Of a stretch of DNA of 64,000 nucleotides, positions 25,101 through 36,536 are shown piece after piece; the stretch's first letter is position 1; each line of letters begins with the position of its first letter. A model generated the notes under the pieces. That model did not search any database, was not told the DNA's origin, and worked only from the letters and a program-made list of their open reading frames with translations. A program made the position numbers and the translations under genes. The DNA is taken from contig NC_133897.1 in the NCBI RefSeq assembly GCF_964199755.1, positions 113,345,579 to 113,409,578 of the forward strand. Reading direction: 5' to 3'. Origin of the DNA: Larus michahellis. Lineage: Eukaryota; Chordata; Aves; Charadriiformes; Laridae.

Positions 25101-26800
25101 ATTCTAGTCATCCCACAGCTGGGATGATCTGGGTTTCACAGCACATCTTTCAGGTTCTCTGAAGAGAAGGTGGGCTGGAAGTGGCCAGCAAGTAATGACG
25201 GTGCTGGCTTGCAAGGAGCGTGTGGTCAGAGCAGCTGGGACAGGACGAAGGGTGTGGTTTCAACAGAAACCAACTATTTTTTTTATTAGTGAGCTGTAAG
25301 CAAACAGAACAGCGTTACTGCTCTGCTGTTACATCTCACTTGCTCTAAGGGCTACAACCTGGAGGTGGAGCAGGGAGGGATTAGAAAGGACACTTCTCTT
25401 AAAGAGGAAGAAAAGCTTGATTGATAGGAACTGAGAAGGGAAAGCAAGCCACAGGATAACAAAAGCATCTTTCCTCAGTGCTGTGTGTTTTCACTCCTGC
25501 CTCGCTTGCACAAAGACGAGCTGAAATGCAGTCAACAAGACTTACACCACCACCATCAAAAGCTTTGGAGCCGACTAATTGCTGAGTTTTTTTTCAGAAG
25601 TGACTCAGGAGATCCATGAAAGATGAGCCTGATTTTCGGGAAGCATGCCTTAAATTACAAGGCACTCTGAATGCCGTGGCCACAGCCTGTGAAGAAGTGG
25701 CCTCCCTTCCACACAAAGTTGGATGTATGGATGAATTCAAGCATAAATAGATTCCATGTGGCAGAACTTATCCAACTCCTAACACAAAAGGGAAGGATAG
25801 GTAATAAAAAAATAGCATCACTCATTCTGAATTTTATAGTTTCACTGATTTTCCATGATTTTCCCTCTTACTATAAGTATTTGCCAAGAATTTTTTCCTT
25901 CTAGTTTTCTCCTTTTTAGTGCAATCACTGTTTATTTTTTCAATTAATATTTGCTGCCAGCAATAAATAATAATTAGGGAACGAAGAAATAAGAATTCCA
26001 CTCCACTGCTGAATAAGGCAGAGACAAACATGGCCGGGAGGACTCAAACCACGAGTACCTTCAACAGCTAAGGAAACAGCGTTGTTGGCCTGCGCAATTA
26101 TTTTTCAAGCACTTTCTGCCTACCCCTTCTTCTTCCAGGGTATAGAACCAGTCCGTCAGATGGATTCTAGCTATGGCGCTACCAAGCCCCAAAGACAGTA
26201 ATTAATTCCTATGTGTCTTTCAGTAACGGGACCTGCCTGTGATCGCCTCCTCAGAGCAGGCGGACACGACTCCCAACATCCCTGTCCCATGGGAAGCACA
26301 CTGGTCCTTGTCTGCTGCCATTTCCAAGACAGTCTGTTGGAAAGTGAGAGAGCAAGCTGCGCAGGACAGTTGCTGTCTTCAAATAAAGAAATTTAAAAAG
26401 TCGGTGAAAAAAGTTTACACCTGGAGTTGCTAGAAATTAGATCTCCCACATGAGCTCTGCTGAATTCTGCAACTCTACTCACAGAAAAAGCCCAGGGTCA
26501 GACTTACGTACCTTCATCCAGAGGACGAACGCTTGCTAGACAGACACATGCATTATGAATTTCTTTAAATAAATGCCCAACTACTGGCTCACTTTTCTCT
26601 TAGCACCAGACAGTAGCTCGAAGACCCCCAAAGACGATTAAAACAACATAGAGACATCAGCTTTACTAACCGCCCTAGAAGGCATTGCTGGAAACAACCG
26701 TATCTTCCAGCAAACAAAATTAATGGTTTCGTGGGTATAAACAAGAGACGCACAAAACCCCCCAAATATCCTGCCACCAAAAAAGGGAAAGAAAAAAAAA
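22197..26800. other. Intergenic stretch between duplicated segment and CpG block
   Basis: No exon, repeat family or RNA gene recognised. Short open frames here show no family resemblance. A possible distal APCDD1 poly(A) signal lies at 24877-24882. Confidence 0.7.
24877..24882 (+). terminator. Candidate distal poly(A) signal AATAAA downstream of APCDD1
   Basis: An AATAAA 4.1 kb after the stop, preceded by a long A/T-rich stretch. If used it would give APCDD1 a 3'UTR of about 4.1 kb that includes the duplicated segment at 21597/22032. It is unproven and could be a chance hexamer. Confidence 0.2.
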
Positions 26801-26810
26801 AAAAAAGAGC

Positions 26811-26960
26811 GAGCTATAAATCTGCCATGTTCCAGCGGGAGCCTGTGACTGCGGGCGATGGAGGGACGCGGGGCGGGCGCGGGCGGCCGGAGCCGGCTGG
26901 GTCGGGGCGGGCCGAGGGGACATTGCCATCTGGCGGCTAAAATCTGCCGAGCGTGAATTC
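26811..26960. promoter_or_regulatory. Orphan CpG-dense promoter-like segment with TATA box
   Basis: About 18 CpG dinucleotides fall in 150 bp, with a core of GC above 80% (GGGCGGGCGCGGGCGGCC, SP/KLF-type boxes), whereas the surroundings are AT-rich. A TATAAA lies at 26815-26820, just left of the core. No coding exon of a known gene adjoins it. It could be a promoter of an unannotated (perhaps non-coding) transcript, an enhancer or an insulator. Confidence 0.55.
26923..26936 (-). promoter_or_regulatory. CTCF-like binding motif
   Basis: TTGCCATCTGGCGG on plus (CCGCCAGATGGCAA on minus) matches the CTCF core in reverse orientation, as in the common form CTGCCCTCTGGTGG, with three differences at tolerant positions. 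It sits at the edge of the CpG-dense block between two convergent genes. Confidence 0.4.
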
Positions 26961-26985
26961 TCTTCCCGGTTTTCCCCCCAATCCC

Positions 26986-27070
26986 CACCCCCACCCCCCC
27001 CCCAAAAAAAAAAAAAACCAAACCAAACCAAAAAACAAACAAACAAAAAAACCTCAAAAACAACAAAACA
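26986..27070. repeat. Poly-C / poly-A / AAAC-rich low-complexity tract
   Basis: A C run, then about 14 A, then CCAAA and CAAA-type units, directly next to the CpG block. It produces spurious long T/F-rich open frames on the minus strand. Confidence 0.85.
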
Positions 27071-27262
27071 ACCAACGCTCAAACGCTCATAAGGTTAGGA
27101 GAGCCGGGAGACCAAAACCGGGCAAGCTTTAAGGTTTGTGGTCCCTTTGATCGAGAACAATAAGCAGCAGAAAAGCTGGAGTTGAAGAGAGGCTGGGCAT
27201 GCTTTCCCTCGGTCTGATTATAGCAATTAATTTAGAGCACCTGAGAGGGCAGGGTAGCAGCT

Positions 27263-27289
27263 ATGGAGCAGTGCGAGTGCCAGCAAGGT
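27263..27289 (+). other. Strong 5' splice site ending a possible first exon
   Basis: CAGCAAG|GTAAGAGG at 27281-27294 is a near-consensus donor, with GT at 27288-27289, about 330 bp downstream of the CpG/TATA block. An ATG at 27263 opens eight codons (MEQCECQQ) before the donor. It may be the first exon of an unknown plus-strand transcript. No acceptor partner could be identified. Confidence 0.25.
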
Positions 27290-27915
27290 AAGAGGGTGAC
27301 ACCATCATCTCTCTCTCATGAGAGAAAGGGTCATCAGAGCCCGGGTAACTGGGCAAATTAACAAGAAATGCATACTGGCCTTTAAACCAGTTTCTCTATT
27401 GAGCCCGTGGTTTTAGCATACTGAAAATAAAAACATACATCTTCTAAAGATATTTTACAAGTCTTCCCTGAGGATCAGACTAACACTCCAGTTTCATTCC
27501 TCCTGATGCTCTCTCCTTACCAGAGAGGCATGCCCTCCGTGAGAGCGGTAGCGATAAAAGAAATCACAACAACTACGCTCAGAAGAAATCTGAAGTTACG
27601 CATTCAAGAGTTAAGAAATGCCAAAACGAAGCTTTGCCCCTGCAGCCTTTACTGCAGCCCCTTCTGCGTGCCCAGTGCCATACCATTAGGGCAAAATTTT
27701 GTGAACCTATACAATATGCACTGAAAGAATCTCTTCACTGCACTCCTTAAAGGCATACTGGGGAAATGAACGCGTGATCTAAGCTGCACCATTTCTGCAG
27801 GTTTGGTTTTAAATTAATACTAGAATGAAAATACTATTACTAAACTAATTTGCATTGCTTCAACATATTCCCATCTGTCCAGAAGCGTACATATAAATGG
27901 CAACTGGAAAACAAT

Positions 27916-27938
27916 TTTTTATATATATATATATATAG
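27916..27938. repeat. (TA)n microsatellite
   Basis: About 10-11 TA units after a T run. Intergenic; likely length-polymorphic. Confidence 0.85.
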
Positions 27939-30154
27939 CTCATATGTAAATACTTACTGATGGAATTTCTGAAATTTTTAATGAGTGGTATCACACATTC
28001 ACTAAAACTGTTCTAAGAGCTACATAAACTCTCAAATATACTCATATATGCTAAAGAATACTGCTATATTTTGACAGACAGTCTAATTTTAAATCTTAAG
28101 ACTATTATTGGTTCACCCTATTGTAAGAGCAAGTGCTTTAGCTTCCACAATTCCAACCAGGACTAGGAGATAATTATCGATGTATAGCTACACAAAAGGG
28201 AGCGTACAGGACTCGGTGGTCATCAGGCGTGAGACTGGGAAGGATTTCCTATCAAAATAGCTTAATTTTTTTAAAGCTAAAAACACTTTTGCATTGACAG
28301 CTGAGATCTTTGCACTTCACAAAAGCAGTAGCAAATGCTTCTGGATGTTGGAAATTCACCTTGTGTCAGCATCCTCCTGCTTAAGCCTCCTGTTTCTCTT
28401 TGATGGTCTCAAATTAATACTCGCAGAGGCCGAAAGTGTGTTTTGAGAGGGGCTTTTGGATGAGCCGGCTCCCATTTGGCAAGAATGAAAGAAGTGTTTC
28501 TGCACCCAGGAGCTCTGAAAATCAGCAATTTTAAAGTAGCTCAAAAATTAGGAACAGTTAAATGAGGAAAATGGATTGGTAGAGGTAACTGAAGCAGCTG
28601 CAAACGTATGTATGATGCAACGTAAAGTCCTACAGGAATGCAGTCCGCTGTAACCACCAGTCTGCATACGGGCACCCCAGAAAGATTTCTGTTCACAGAT
28701 CAGACGTAAATATTAACGTACACAACAGTTTTGCATAACCCCATTATTACGCCTGCCCACAGGGCAATTAATGTTTGCGTGGCTCACCTAACGAGCTGCG
28801 CTGCATGCCGGAGGACTCGGGTCAGGCGTCGCTCCTTTCCCACTGCACTTAGAGCGGTAGCCAAGGAGATCAGAAGGCCCCTGTCCATACGCTGCTGGTT
28901 ACATTCCTGAAAATACTTACTTTTCATTACCTGCTTCGTTTCTATGCCTCTAGTTCCACACAGGCAACTTCTCATAGCTCTGCAAGTGGACTCATAAAAA
29001 CAGTTGGCTTATTTTTTAAATTACTGGTCTAAGAGAAGCTTTGAGGTCAGTTAACAGCTCCCCTGAAGATTGGGCTCTTCCCACCCATTTGCGATCATTA
29101 AAAAATTAGTATTTCCAGAGCGCCCGAGCAGAGCAGGCTGGAGAAGTGAGCACGCATACTTGCAGGGTTATACTTTCTTCCAACCTTTAGCATTTCTCAC
29201 CCCATTATTTAGCATTCTCTTGCATCCCTTCCTGTCCCCAGGTGAATCAAGCTGCTGTTCCACCTACTCCAGTGACAGCTTGAGTTCCCCCCCTACACCA
29301 TGCCTGCTAACCTGCTCCCTTGTGACACGCTCATCCCTCACCTACGTTGCCAACAAGTGCTGGGCTACCGCCAGCAGCTGCCGGGGTGTCTGATCCATGC
29401 CCATGCTGGCAGCTTGGCAAGCAATGCCAGCACTAACTGGTCAAGCAGCAGCAAGCCGGACAGGTATCTTTCCAGCTCACTGTGCAGGCTCGCCCTAGAC
29501 AAGACAGGAGCACCGATTTAAATGTCTTTCATCTCGGCTCTAATTTTCCTGTAATTGGAAGGAGCTGGTATCTGCGAACCATCAACTTCTCTATCAAATG
29601 TGGCTTGAATTAGATTTCAGATTTGCCCAGGGAGAAGCAGCACAAAGATACTGCAATCACATAAACCTTTTCTCTTTAAAAAGTTAAGTTTTTCCACAAA
29701 TATGCTGACCTTCCTTTGCCATTGTAATCTGGTTCCTGTGGAGGCAGGATGAAGAGATAATTTCACCTAATCAGGAAAGCAATCTGTTCTGATTTTCTTG
29801 AAGCTGGGACATGAAATAAGAGGCCCAAGGGCTAAAGTCTTTCAAGGTATTACGCAAGAAAGTCTGAAAGCTGTGCCATGAAGTTGAAAGGCTGCATTGG
29901 AAGTCCGAGGTTAGACAATCTTAGACATGAATACAATGAAAATCCTTCTCCTGGCACTCTCCTGTTTACAAGACCGGTCACCATGTTTGAGGCTTTACAC
30001 CCTGAGGCTGGAGAGAAAGCCCTGTTCCTGGAGAAAGCCACAGTGCTTTCCAGTGTATGTCTGAGGAGAAGGCAGCATGTCCTAATAGCCCAGCTGTCCT
30101 GGGAAGACACAGCCACCAACAAAGCCACTTCTGAAGCAGTTCGTCTCGCTCTCC

Positions 30155-30265
30155 TCATAGAATCATTTAGGTTGGTTGGAAAAGACCCTTAAGATCACCA
30201 AGTCCAACCATTAATCTAACACTGTCAAGTCCACCACTAAACCCTGCCATTAAGTGCCACAACTC
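30155..30265 (-). mobile_element. CR1 LINE 3'-end fragment
   Basis: TCATAGAATCATTTAGGTTG, then AAAGACCCTTAAGATCACCA and the TCAAGTCCACCACTAAACCC block: a CR1 subfamily 3' end in reverse orientation. Beyond about 30265 the match fades. Intergenic. Confidence 0.88.
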
Positions 30266-31950
30266 TCTTCCTACCATACATCCCTTTTCCTTCTCTTGAC
30301 ACCCACCGCTCCCCAGTTCCCACTTGAGATGCGGGACAGGTGTCTCGAATTTATCACTTCAAAATTTTAAACTAAACTGAGGTGATTAAGGCAATCAAGG
30401 AAAATCAGCCACCGCATGAGCTCCCACTTTCTATGTACCACTCATTTCATTATCAAAGCTGCACTCTTCAGTACCTCCGATTACAGCTCTAAAGGGCTGT
30501 CTCTCCATTTGACCCAGAGTTCAAGTTTTGTTTGCTGTGGACTTTCCTCCTAAGCCTTTCCAAAACATGGTTCTATAAACCAGACTGTACTACATACTGA
30601 TTTAAAGCAATGCCTCTCAACCACTAAGAAGCAGAGCGCAATCTTTATCATTACGATACTTACTAGATTCTTATTATTAATATTCCTCAAACCAGCCCTC
30701 ATACCAGTGCAGAATTGTACTGCAGTTCTGAAAAGCAGTAATAACAGCAAAGCGTTTACTAATTTTGAGTGAAAGCACAGCAGTGGCTTTAACCTCTATA
30801 AGAGTCTACTATTGCTGGAGCACCTCTGCTCGCAAGAGTCAAACATGTTTAGGTTTTAAAAAAATAATCCCTTGGCTCTTCTGAAGTGCCTCCAAAAATC
30901 AGAGCACAGCTGTCTGTATCATCTGTATTTGGACTATCAAAGTAGCAATGGAAAAATATTTTGCCACTCCCAAGGGTAGAGCAACATATACCAACAACAA
31001 CAGGGCAGTTATAGATTTAGGACTGTTTGTTTTCTTTTACTGGAAAAGTACAAACAGCACTGGCTCCACAAAAATTTTTTTGCTACGCAGGCACACCTTT
31101 ATGTTCTGAGACTAGAAACACAACATGCCCAAATGTTTAGCATCTTCCCCCCCTGCCCCTCACTGTCTTTAGAAGATGTCTGTCATCCCAGTGAGCACAA
31201 TCCACCGTTAAACACCTCTCTAACAGCCACACTTTCTGCCTGTTTAACTCTCAGCTTCAGGAACGGACAAGGCAACAGCCGTCTTTAAAAAGATGCTTTA
31301 AAAGCCTATGAAAAATTTCCACACAACGTGAAGCAGCATTTTGGATACTCAACAAAAAAAAGGCTAGAACAAGGCTCAAGGAAGGCTTGATGAGAAACGG
31401 GATGGAGCGTGTGCTGGAGAACAGGGGCTGTGCCTAAACCATCCCTTCCCAATCATTCGTCCCAATACTTGTGCCTAAGTTTCCCCATCTTTAAAGCCAG
31501 GGTAAGCCGTACTTACAAGGCAAACCGAGACACTCAAAGACTGCTATTTAATTACTACCCACCCTGAGAACAGCCTGATCACCAGTGACAATCCCTCCTA
31601 ATTCACCTACGCACATGAACCTGCACCAGCATTTGAACAAAGATAAACAAGAACATCCCGAAATAATTATTCCCAGACTATGGCATTTATTTATTTTTCA
31701 GAACTTGCATGATAAGCAGACTAACTTAAAAAAAAAAAAAACACCTCACAATGTTTTTTCCTTACACACAAGTTTAAAAGGTAAGAATAACTACTTCAGC
31801 CACCTTTCAATTAATTTTTCATTTATTTCAAGTGTCTGAGCTCAGACTGCTTAGCTGTAATAGCTGTCTGTTTCACACCTCTGTGCCTGAATACTGTAAC
31901 ACCCTTTAAATCTTTTCTAAAGAAGAAGGAGGGGAAGAGCAGCATTCCAC

Positions 31951-32010
31951 CACTGCCAGCAACAGAAGTAACTACTGTATAAACAGGGATTCAATACCCT
32001 GCTGGCAGTG
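31951..32010. repeat. Hairpin with 11-bp perfect stem
   Basis: CACTGCCAGCA at 31951-31961 pairs exactly with TGCTGGCAGTG at 32000-32010. Inside is a smaller CAGGG...CCCTG stem. On the VAPA strand the right arm reads CACTGCCA, an 8-mer match to miR-34/449 seeds. It lies 4.4 kb beyond the VAPA stop and could belong to a long 3'UTR. Confidence 0.85.
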
Positions 32011-35000
32011 TTATCAACATTCCATAAACTGGTACCAAGCTTTAAATAAAATGACACTGTAGCATGGTGGGCGATGCTTATAACACAATTCAGTTAAAAC
32101 CAAAATCTTTCACCCCCTACAACTTATATTTCATCCAAATCAGTTCCTAGATGCAGTTCACCATGCAAACATAAACCCTTGTCCCAGGGAAAGAGGAAGA
32201 GGCACTGACCCTACCATCTAACAGTAATGAGAAAGCCAGATAAAAGACAATCAATTGTTTTGCTTTTGCAGAAGACCTCATTTCTACATAGCTATTTGTG
32301 ACCTAGATGGCAACTACGTAAAGGTGACGACACCATCACTACCTCTGGTTACGCAGTCCTATCAGAATCAGGAATTTTTCTTAAACATACGCAACCTGCA
32401 CTCAAAAAGAAAAACACAATAAACCAACTTCAATCATATATTTGGTCACATTATCGAGTGCCCCTGGAAAAGAGGTTCAGAGAGGAAATAAAGAAATCGG
32501 TCTCATTTAATCATCATTAGTTTCAGTCCTTCCCACAGGAGCTCAAACCCTTGCGAAAACCCACACCTCCCGTCTAACATTAAAGTGTGCCACCAGACTA
32601 AAGCTGCCACAGAAACTCAAGATCAGAAAGACAGAGCCTCCCTGGCAGCAGTGGTCACTAGTACACACAGATGCGCCTTCCAGGATGCACCGCACAGAGC
32701 CATTCAGCAGAGACCAGTGTAGAAAGCACAGCAGTGAACTGTTACATTCACAGCAACGTGGCTAAAAAGACGACCTACAGAATTTCATCCCACCTGTAAA
32801 CGTGAAGAGCAGGACATTTCAATATTATAGTAAATGTTTATTAGGGTTGCTCTGTAACTGTGTAGCTCTTATTCCACCCTTTGCCACAGACGGAAGCAAG
32901 CGTTTGCCATGGCAAGTCAGTTCAAGCACAAGGGACTCCAAACAGGGAAAAAACCTCTTTGTCACAACAGCTATTGTAAGTCTGACAAACCATCAGCATC
33001 CTCAGTGCCGCCTGGATTCAGGCACCTGCTCTTCATTCCAACATTGAATCTTCATCCACAACAGTTTCATGCTATTTACTAGCAGTACCTAGAAGCAGAG
33101 CAGTTATGCCGCCTGCAAAGTAGACTAGATACATCTATTCACTACCAGGAATCTACAGAATGCAGAGAAGAATGGAGAAGTTCCAAAATAAAAAGGACAC
33201 ATTTTTAATGGTTTATTAACACTTCAACTTTTAATATCTTTGAAGAAGGCCTGAAAGATAAGTTTTGCTTATTGACTTTGTCTTTCCCCCTTTGGCAAAA
33301 TGTCACCTTCCACCTCCTCCCTCCAGCCTCTCTCCTCCCAAGAGGATAATGAAGTTTCAAGCTAGTGTTTGGTTGCTTCTTAGGTGTAAATTGGCTTCAA
33401 TCATAGCAGCAGAAACATGCAAGCCTGGGCGACAGTGTTTGTCAACAGCTTTTAGAGAATGAGTAGAAGTGCACAAATAACTTGTGCATCAATACAAATT
33501 TTTCTTAAATGAACTTCATATATACATATTTTTTTTAGTAAGTGGCTTAAATTTGGTGCCCAGAATTACTGCAGAAGCTGTATCTTCTATTTAACTAGGC
33601 TTTTTTTTTTCCCCTGAACCACCATACTACCCTTTTTTTAAAGTGCTATATTCATAAAAACTTTAAAATACTACTTTGATACTGTATACTTGTTCCATCT
33701 TGCCCTTTTGAGAAATCAAAAGAGCAGCCTGCAATGCATATTTAACTGAAGTTACGCATTCAGCCTCACACAACTTTATGGACATCGTTGTCTGATCATA
33801 TCACTAGGAGCAGTGGAGAGACTGTATTTCCCCATGCTTACATACACAAGTAAGCAGGCAGACAAAGCAAGAAGTTCTAACCATTTCAGGAACAAAGACA
33901 AACAATTTAATCCATATTACATAATTCACTGAATACAGTTGATCTCATCCAAAGTGACTCCTGAGAGCAAAATAGTTTTAGCATTACATTTTATATACAG
34001 CTAAGAAGGGATTACTGGAAACCAAGACAGTCTCCTTATACCATTAGTAAGTACACTGGTTATGAGACCGCTGCACACTTTCACTTTGAAGACATTACTT
34101 AAACCATAACCAAGTTTTACCACCACCTGTTTGTTATTTATTAAAAAAGTTATTTCAATCTGATTTTTTTGTTATTTTTGCTTTATTACTACTGCCAGAC
34201 ATCAAAACCTGAGTCAGCTGCATTGAGCAATGACTCCTTTTTCTCCTCTCAAGTCCTGAAAGTGCTAGCTACCCTTCAAAGTTTCCATACACTATGCTGT
34301 AAACATTTTAAGATCTTCCAGAGGATTTTTATATTTTTTTTCCCTTCAATGCAGGAATGACTGCTCTGTCTGAAGTAAACTACATCCTGCACACTATTGC
34401 TTTCGTTATTTTCCACATAATCAGTTTGGAACAGGCTATGAAGGTTTGATGTGGCAATGTTCTATTAGAGAAAAAAAAAAAAAAAGAAAAAAATTTGGGA
34501 GAATTACACCATTCTGAACCAGCGGAACCAAAATAATCAAGACCTTAACATAGTTTTTCCAGTCACTGGGATGGAAGGAGACTTGAATGCAGACACTGGA
34601 ACAAGTAATTGGAAACATCTGTGCTAGCATGCTTAAGTGAAAAGATAAGCAGTATTTGCATTTTCTTCATCATCTTCCTTGCACATATGCAAGGTTTTAT
34701 AAAAAAGTTTATCACAGAGAGCAATAACAGAACATGATGTAATTATAGTTGTTGTTTTTTTTAAAAAAAAAAAGCACTAGAAATCAAAGGCAACCAAGAT
34801 AACGTACATCTTCTCCAGAACATTTTTCTCAGCTACATAAGATGTGCATATACCAAGGTCTAACACACTTAGCTGCACCACATCAAGTCAAGCTGTCCAA
34901 GAGTATATACAATTTTGCTTACAGGAGTATATACCTTCCACAATTTTTCAGTTTACAAGTAATTCCCTGTATGGGATTATGCTTAGTCAGATGTACAGAT

Positions 35001-35764
35001 AATATTTTGTTCCAATACTACTGTTTGTTTTTATGACATATTCAGAGATGAGGCAAGACACAAGATTAAGTGCAGGGAAGCATTTCAGACCCCAAAAAAT
35101 CCATTCTTTAAAACTTAGCTATACATGGTTAACACAGGTAGATCTGCCAAGACTTGCATAAGAATGATTTTCATTTTCAAAAGGTGAGCAACTGAGGCTC
35201 ACTCAGCAAATATCAACTCTTCTGCATCATGGAATTCACTATGGGTGTCTGAAACATTCAAATTGCATTTTTGAATATCTGCTAAAACAGAATTACAAAC
35301 TAAGTAAACTAGTGTATGTGAATTAAGTTCCCTTATGAAATCAAAGAATAATGTTGACTCCTGGAAGACACCCAGAAGATCCAAAGATGGAACAGAAGGT
35401 TGATTATTACACTCCTGCACAATCCAAGCAAATTGTTAATATATTGAAAACATTCATGTCTGATATTTGTACCTGCTGGATATCCAAATTATTCTGTCCC
35501 AAAACAAGTCTGATAACCATCCTCTCTGTAGCTGAAAGCAGCCAGAAAACAGTCCATCTTTTCAAACAAATGGAATGGAAACCTTTTTTTTTTAACCCCA
35601 AGCTTCAATTACAACAGTCTAAGCCAGAGACTTAAGCAAATAAACTTCAAAATAGCCATTTGTTACAAGTAGCAAATTACCATGAACAATGAACTTGTTA
35701 GAAATCCCTTCTAAAAGTACGACACACACAAACAGGCTACCCAGCAGAAAAATCTGTTAACAAT

Positions 35765-35770
35765 TTTATT
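35765..35770 (-). terminator. Candidate VAPA poly(A) signal AATAAA
   Basis: TTTATT on the plus strand gives AATAAA on the VAPA strand about 610 nt after the stop. It is one of several such hexamers between 32.8 and 36.1 kb (others near 33211, 34135 and 34179), so use of this one is a guess. Confidence 0.3.
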
Positions 35771-36059
35771 TCTTTTGTAATGTTAAATATTATGGGACAG
35801 GACTGTAAGGATGAAGAACTCTCAACAATGCCTCACAAGGGATAAAAAAGAAATTCTGCCATGATATTAACAAAGTAAGGTAAGGAGAAAATTTACACAG
35901 TAAGAGGCACCATTTCCCCCAGAATACCTCTTGTCATATTCCTGAATGAGTGGGATTAGCAATCTAATAAATCATTTTTCAAGAGGTAACAGCAACAGAT
36001 AAAATTTTAAAGGATTATTAAAATAACATTTACAAGACTCTGAACAATTTTTGAATTCT

Positions 36060-36377
36060 TATTAAAACCACAGAAAGAAAGAACAATTCATTATTTATGA
36101 ATTTTCATAAAGGACTGACTGTGCAACTGACACCTGCTATTAATGACTTAATGTACAATTTTGTCCAGTAGCCGAACAGTTTGTCTTTTCAGATTGTGTT
36201 TTCTAACCGTGCGAGATCATTAAAGGCAAAGCCTGTTATGACGCTGTACACAAAAATGGCCACTTGGGCCACACTACCAATGAAGTGGTAGGTAAACAAA
36301 TCTTTTTCTGGCCAAGAAAAAAAAAAAAAAAAAAAAAAAGGAAGCTGCATTTTGCATGCTTCTCTCACTCATTCTTT
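36060..36377 (-). other. VAPA: VAPA proximal 3' untranslated region (end approximate)
   Basis: Sequence after the VAPA stop on the minus strand. It begins with a short GC-mixed stretch, then an uninterrupted run of 23 U in the transcript (A at 36317-36339), then a block (TTGGCCAGAAAAAGATTTG and onward) that I recall as conserved in mammalian VAPA 3'UTRs. Conservation seems to run to about 36070, where a CATAAATAATGAATTG stretch sits. The true 3' end is not visible and may be kilobases further left. Confidence 0.55.
36317..36339. repeat. A23 homopolymer (U-tract in VAPA 3'UTR)
   Basis: Twenty-three consecutive A on plus, about 40 nt after the VAPA stop on the transcript, where it reads as poly-U. 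A comparable U-tract is present at this place in mammalian VAPA as I recall it. Confidence 0.85.
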
Positions 36378-36536
36378 CTACAAGATGAACTTCCCTAGAA
36401 AGAATCCAATGAAAATGGCTGCAATTACAACAAGAAGTGAAGGAAGAGAATTAGAGCCATTATCTCTGAGGGCCAAAGCTGTGGGTGATCCAGATTTATC
36501 CGAGTGCGCTACCTTTCTGAGCCTCAAGCCTTCATC
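36378..36536 (-). CDS. VAPA: VAPA exon 6 (tail anchor and stop)
   Basis: This terminal coding exon follows TTTCCCCCCCTCAG and carries 52 codons plus TAG (36378-36380). [14 protein letters not shown] continues the coiled coil; then comes a spacer and the tail anchor [20 protein letters not shown] with its GxxxG-like GFFLG motif. The C-terminal Leu is followed at once by the stop, typical of a tail-anchored ER protein. Confidence 0.97.
   Translation of the reverse strand, partial: DEGLRLRKVAHSDKSGSPTALALRDNGSNSLPSLLVVIAAIFIGFFLGKFIL

Larger units (their letters stand above)
27300..36050. other. Intergenic / possible distal VAPA 3'UTR
   Basis: AT-rich sequence with the (TA)n run, the CR1 at 30155-30265 and the hairpin at 31951-32010. 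Multiple AATAAA hexamers on the minus strand from 36.1 down to 32.8 kb allow alternative VAPA 3' ends. No protein-coding exon recognised. Confidence 0.65.

Noticed and set aside
26638..27082. Two minus-strand open frames of 120-145 codons beside the CpG block
   Set aside because: They are translations of the poly-C/poly-A tract and the GC core (runs of Phe, Gly, Pro/Arg) and have no protein character.
29878..30192. 104-codon plus-strand open frame
   Set aside because: Its end lies inside the CR1 fragment at 30155 and no family is recognisable.
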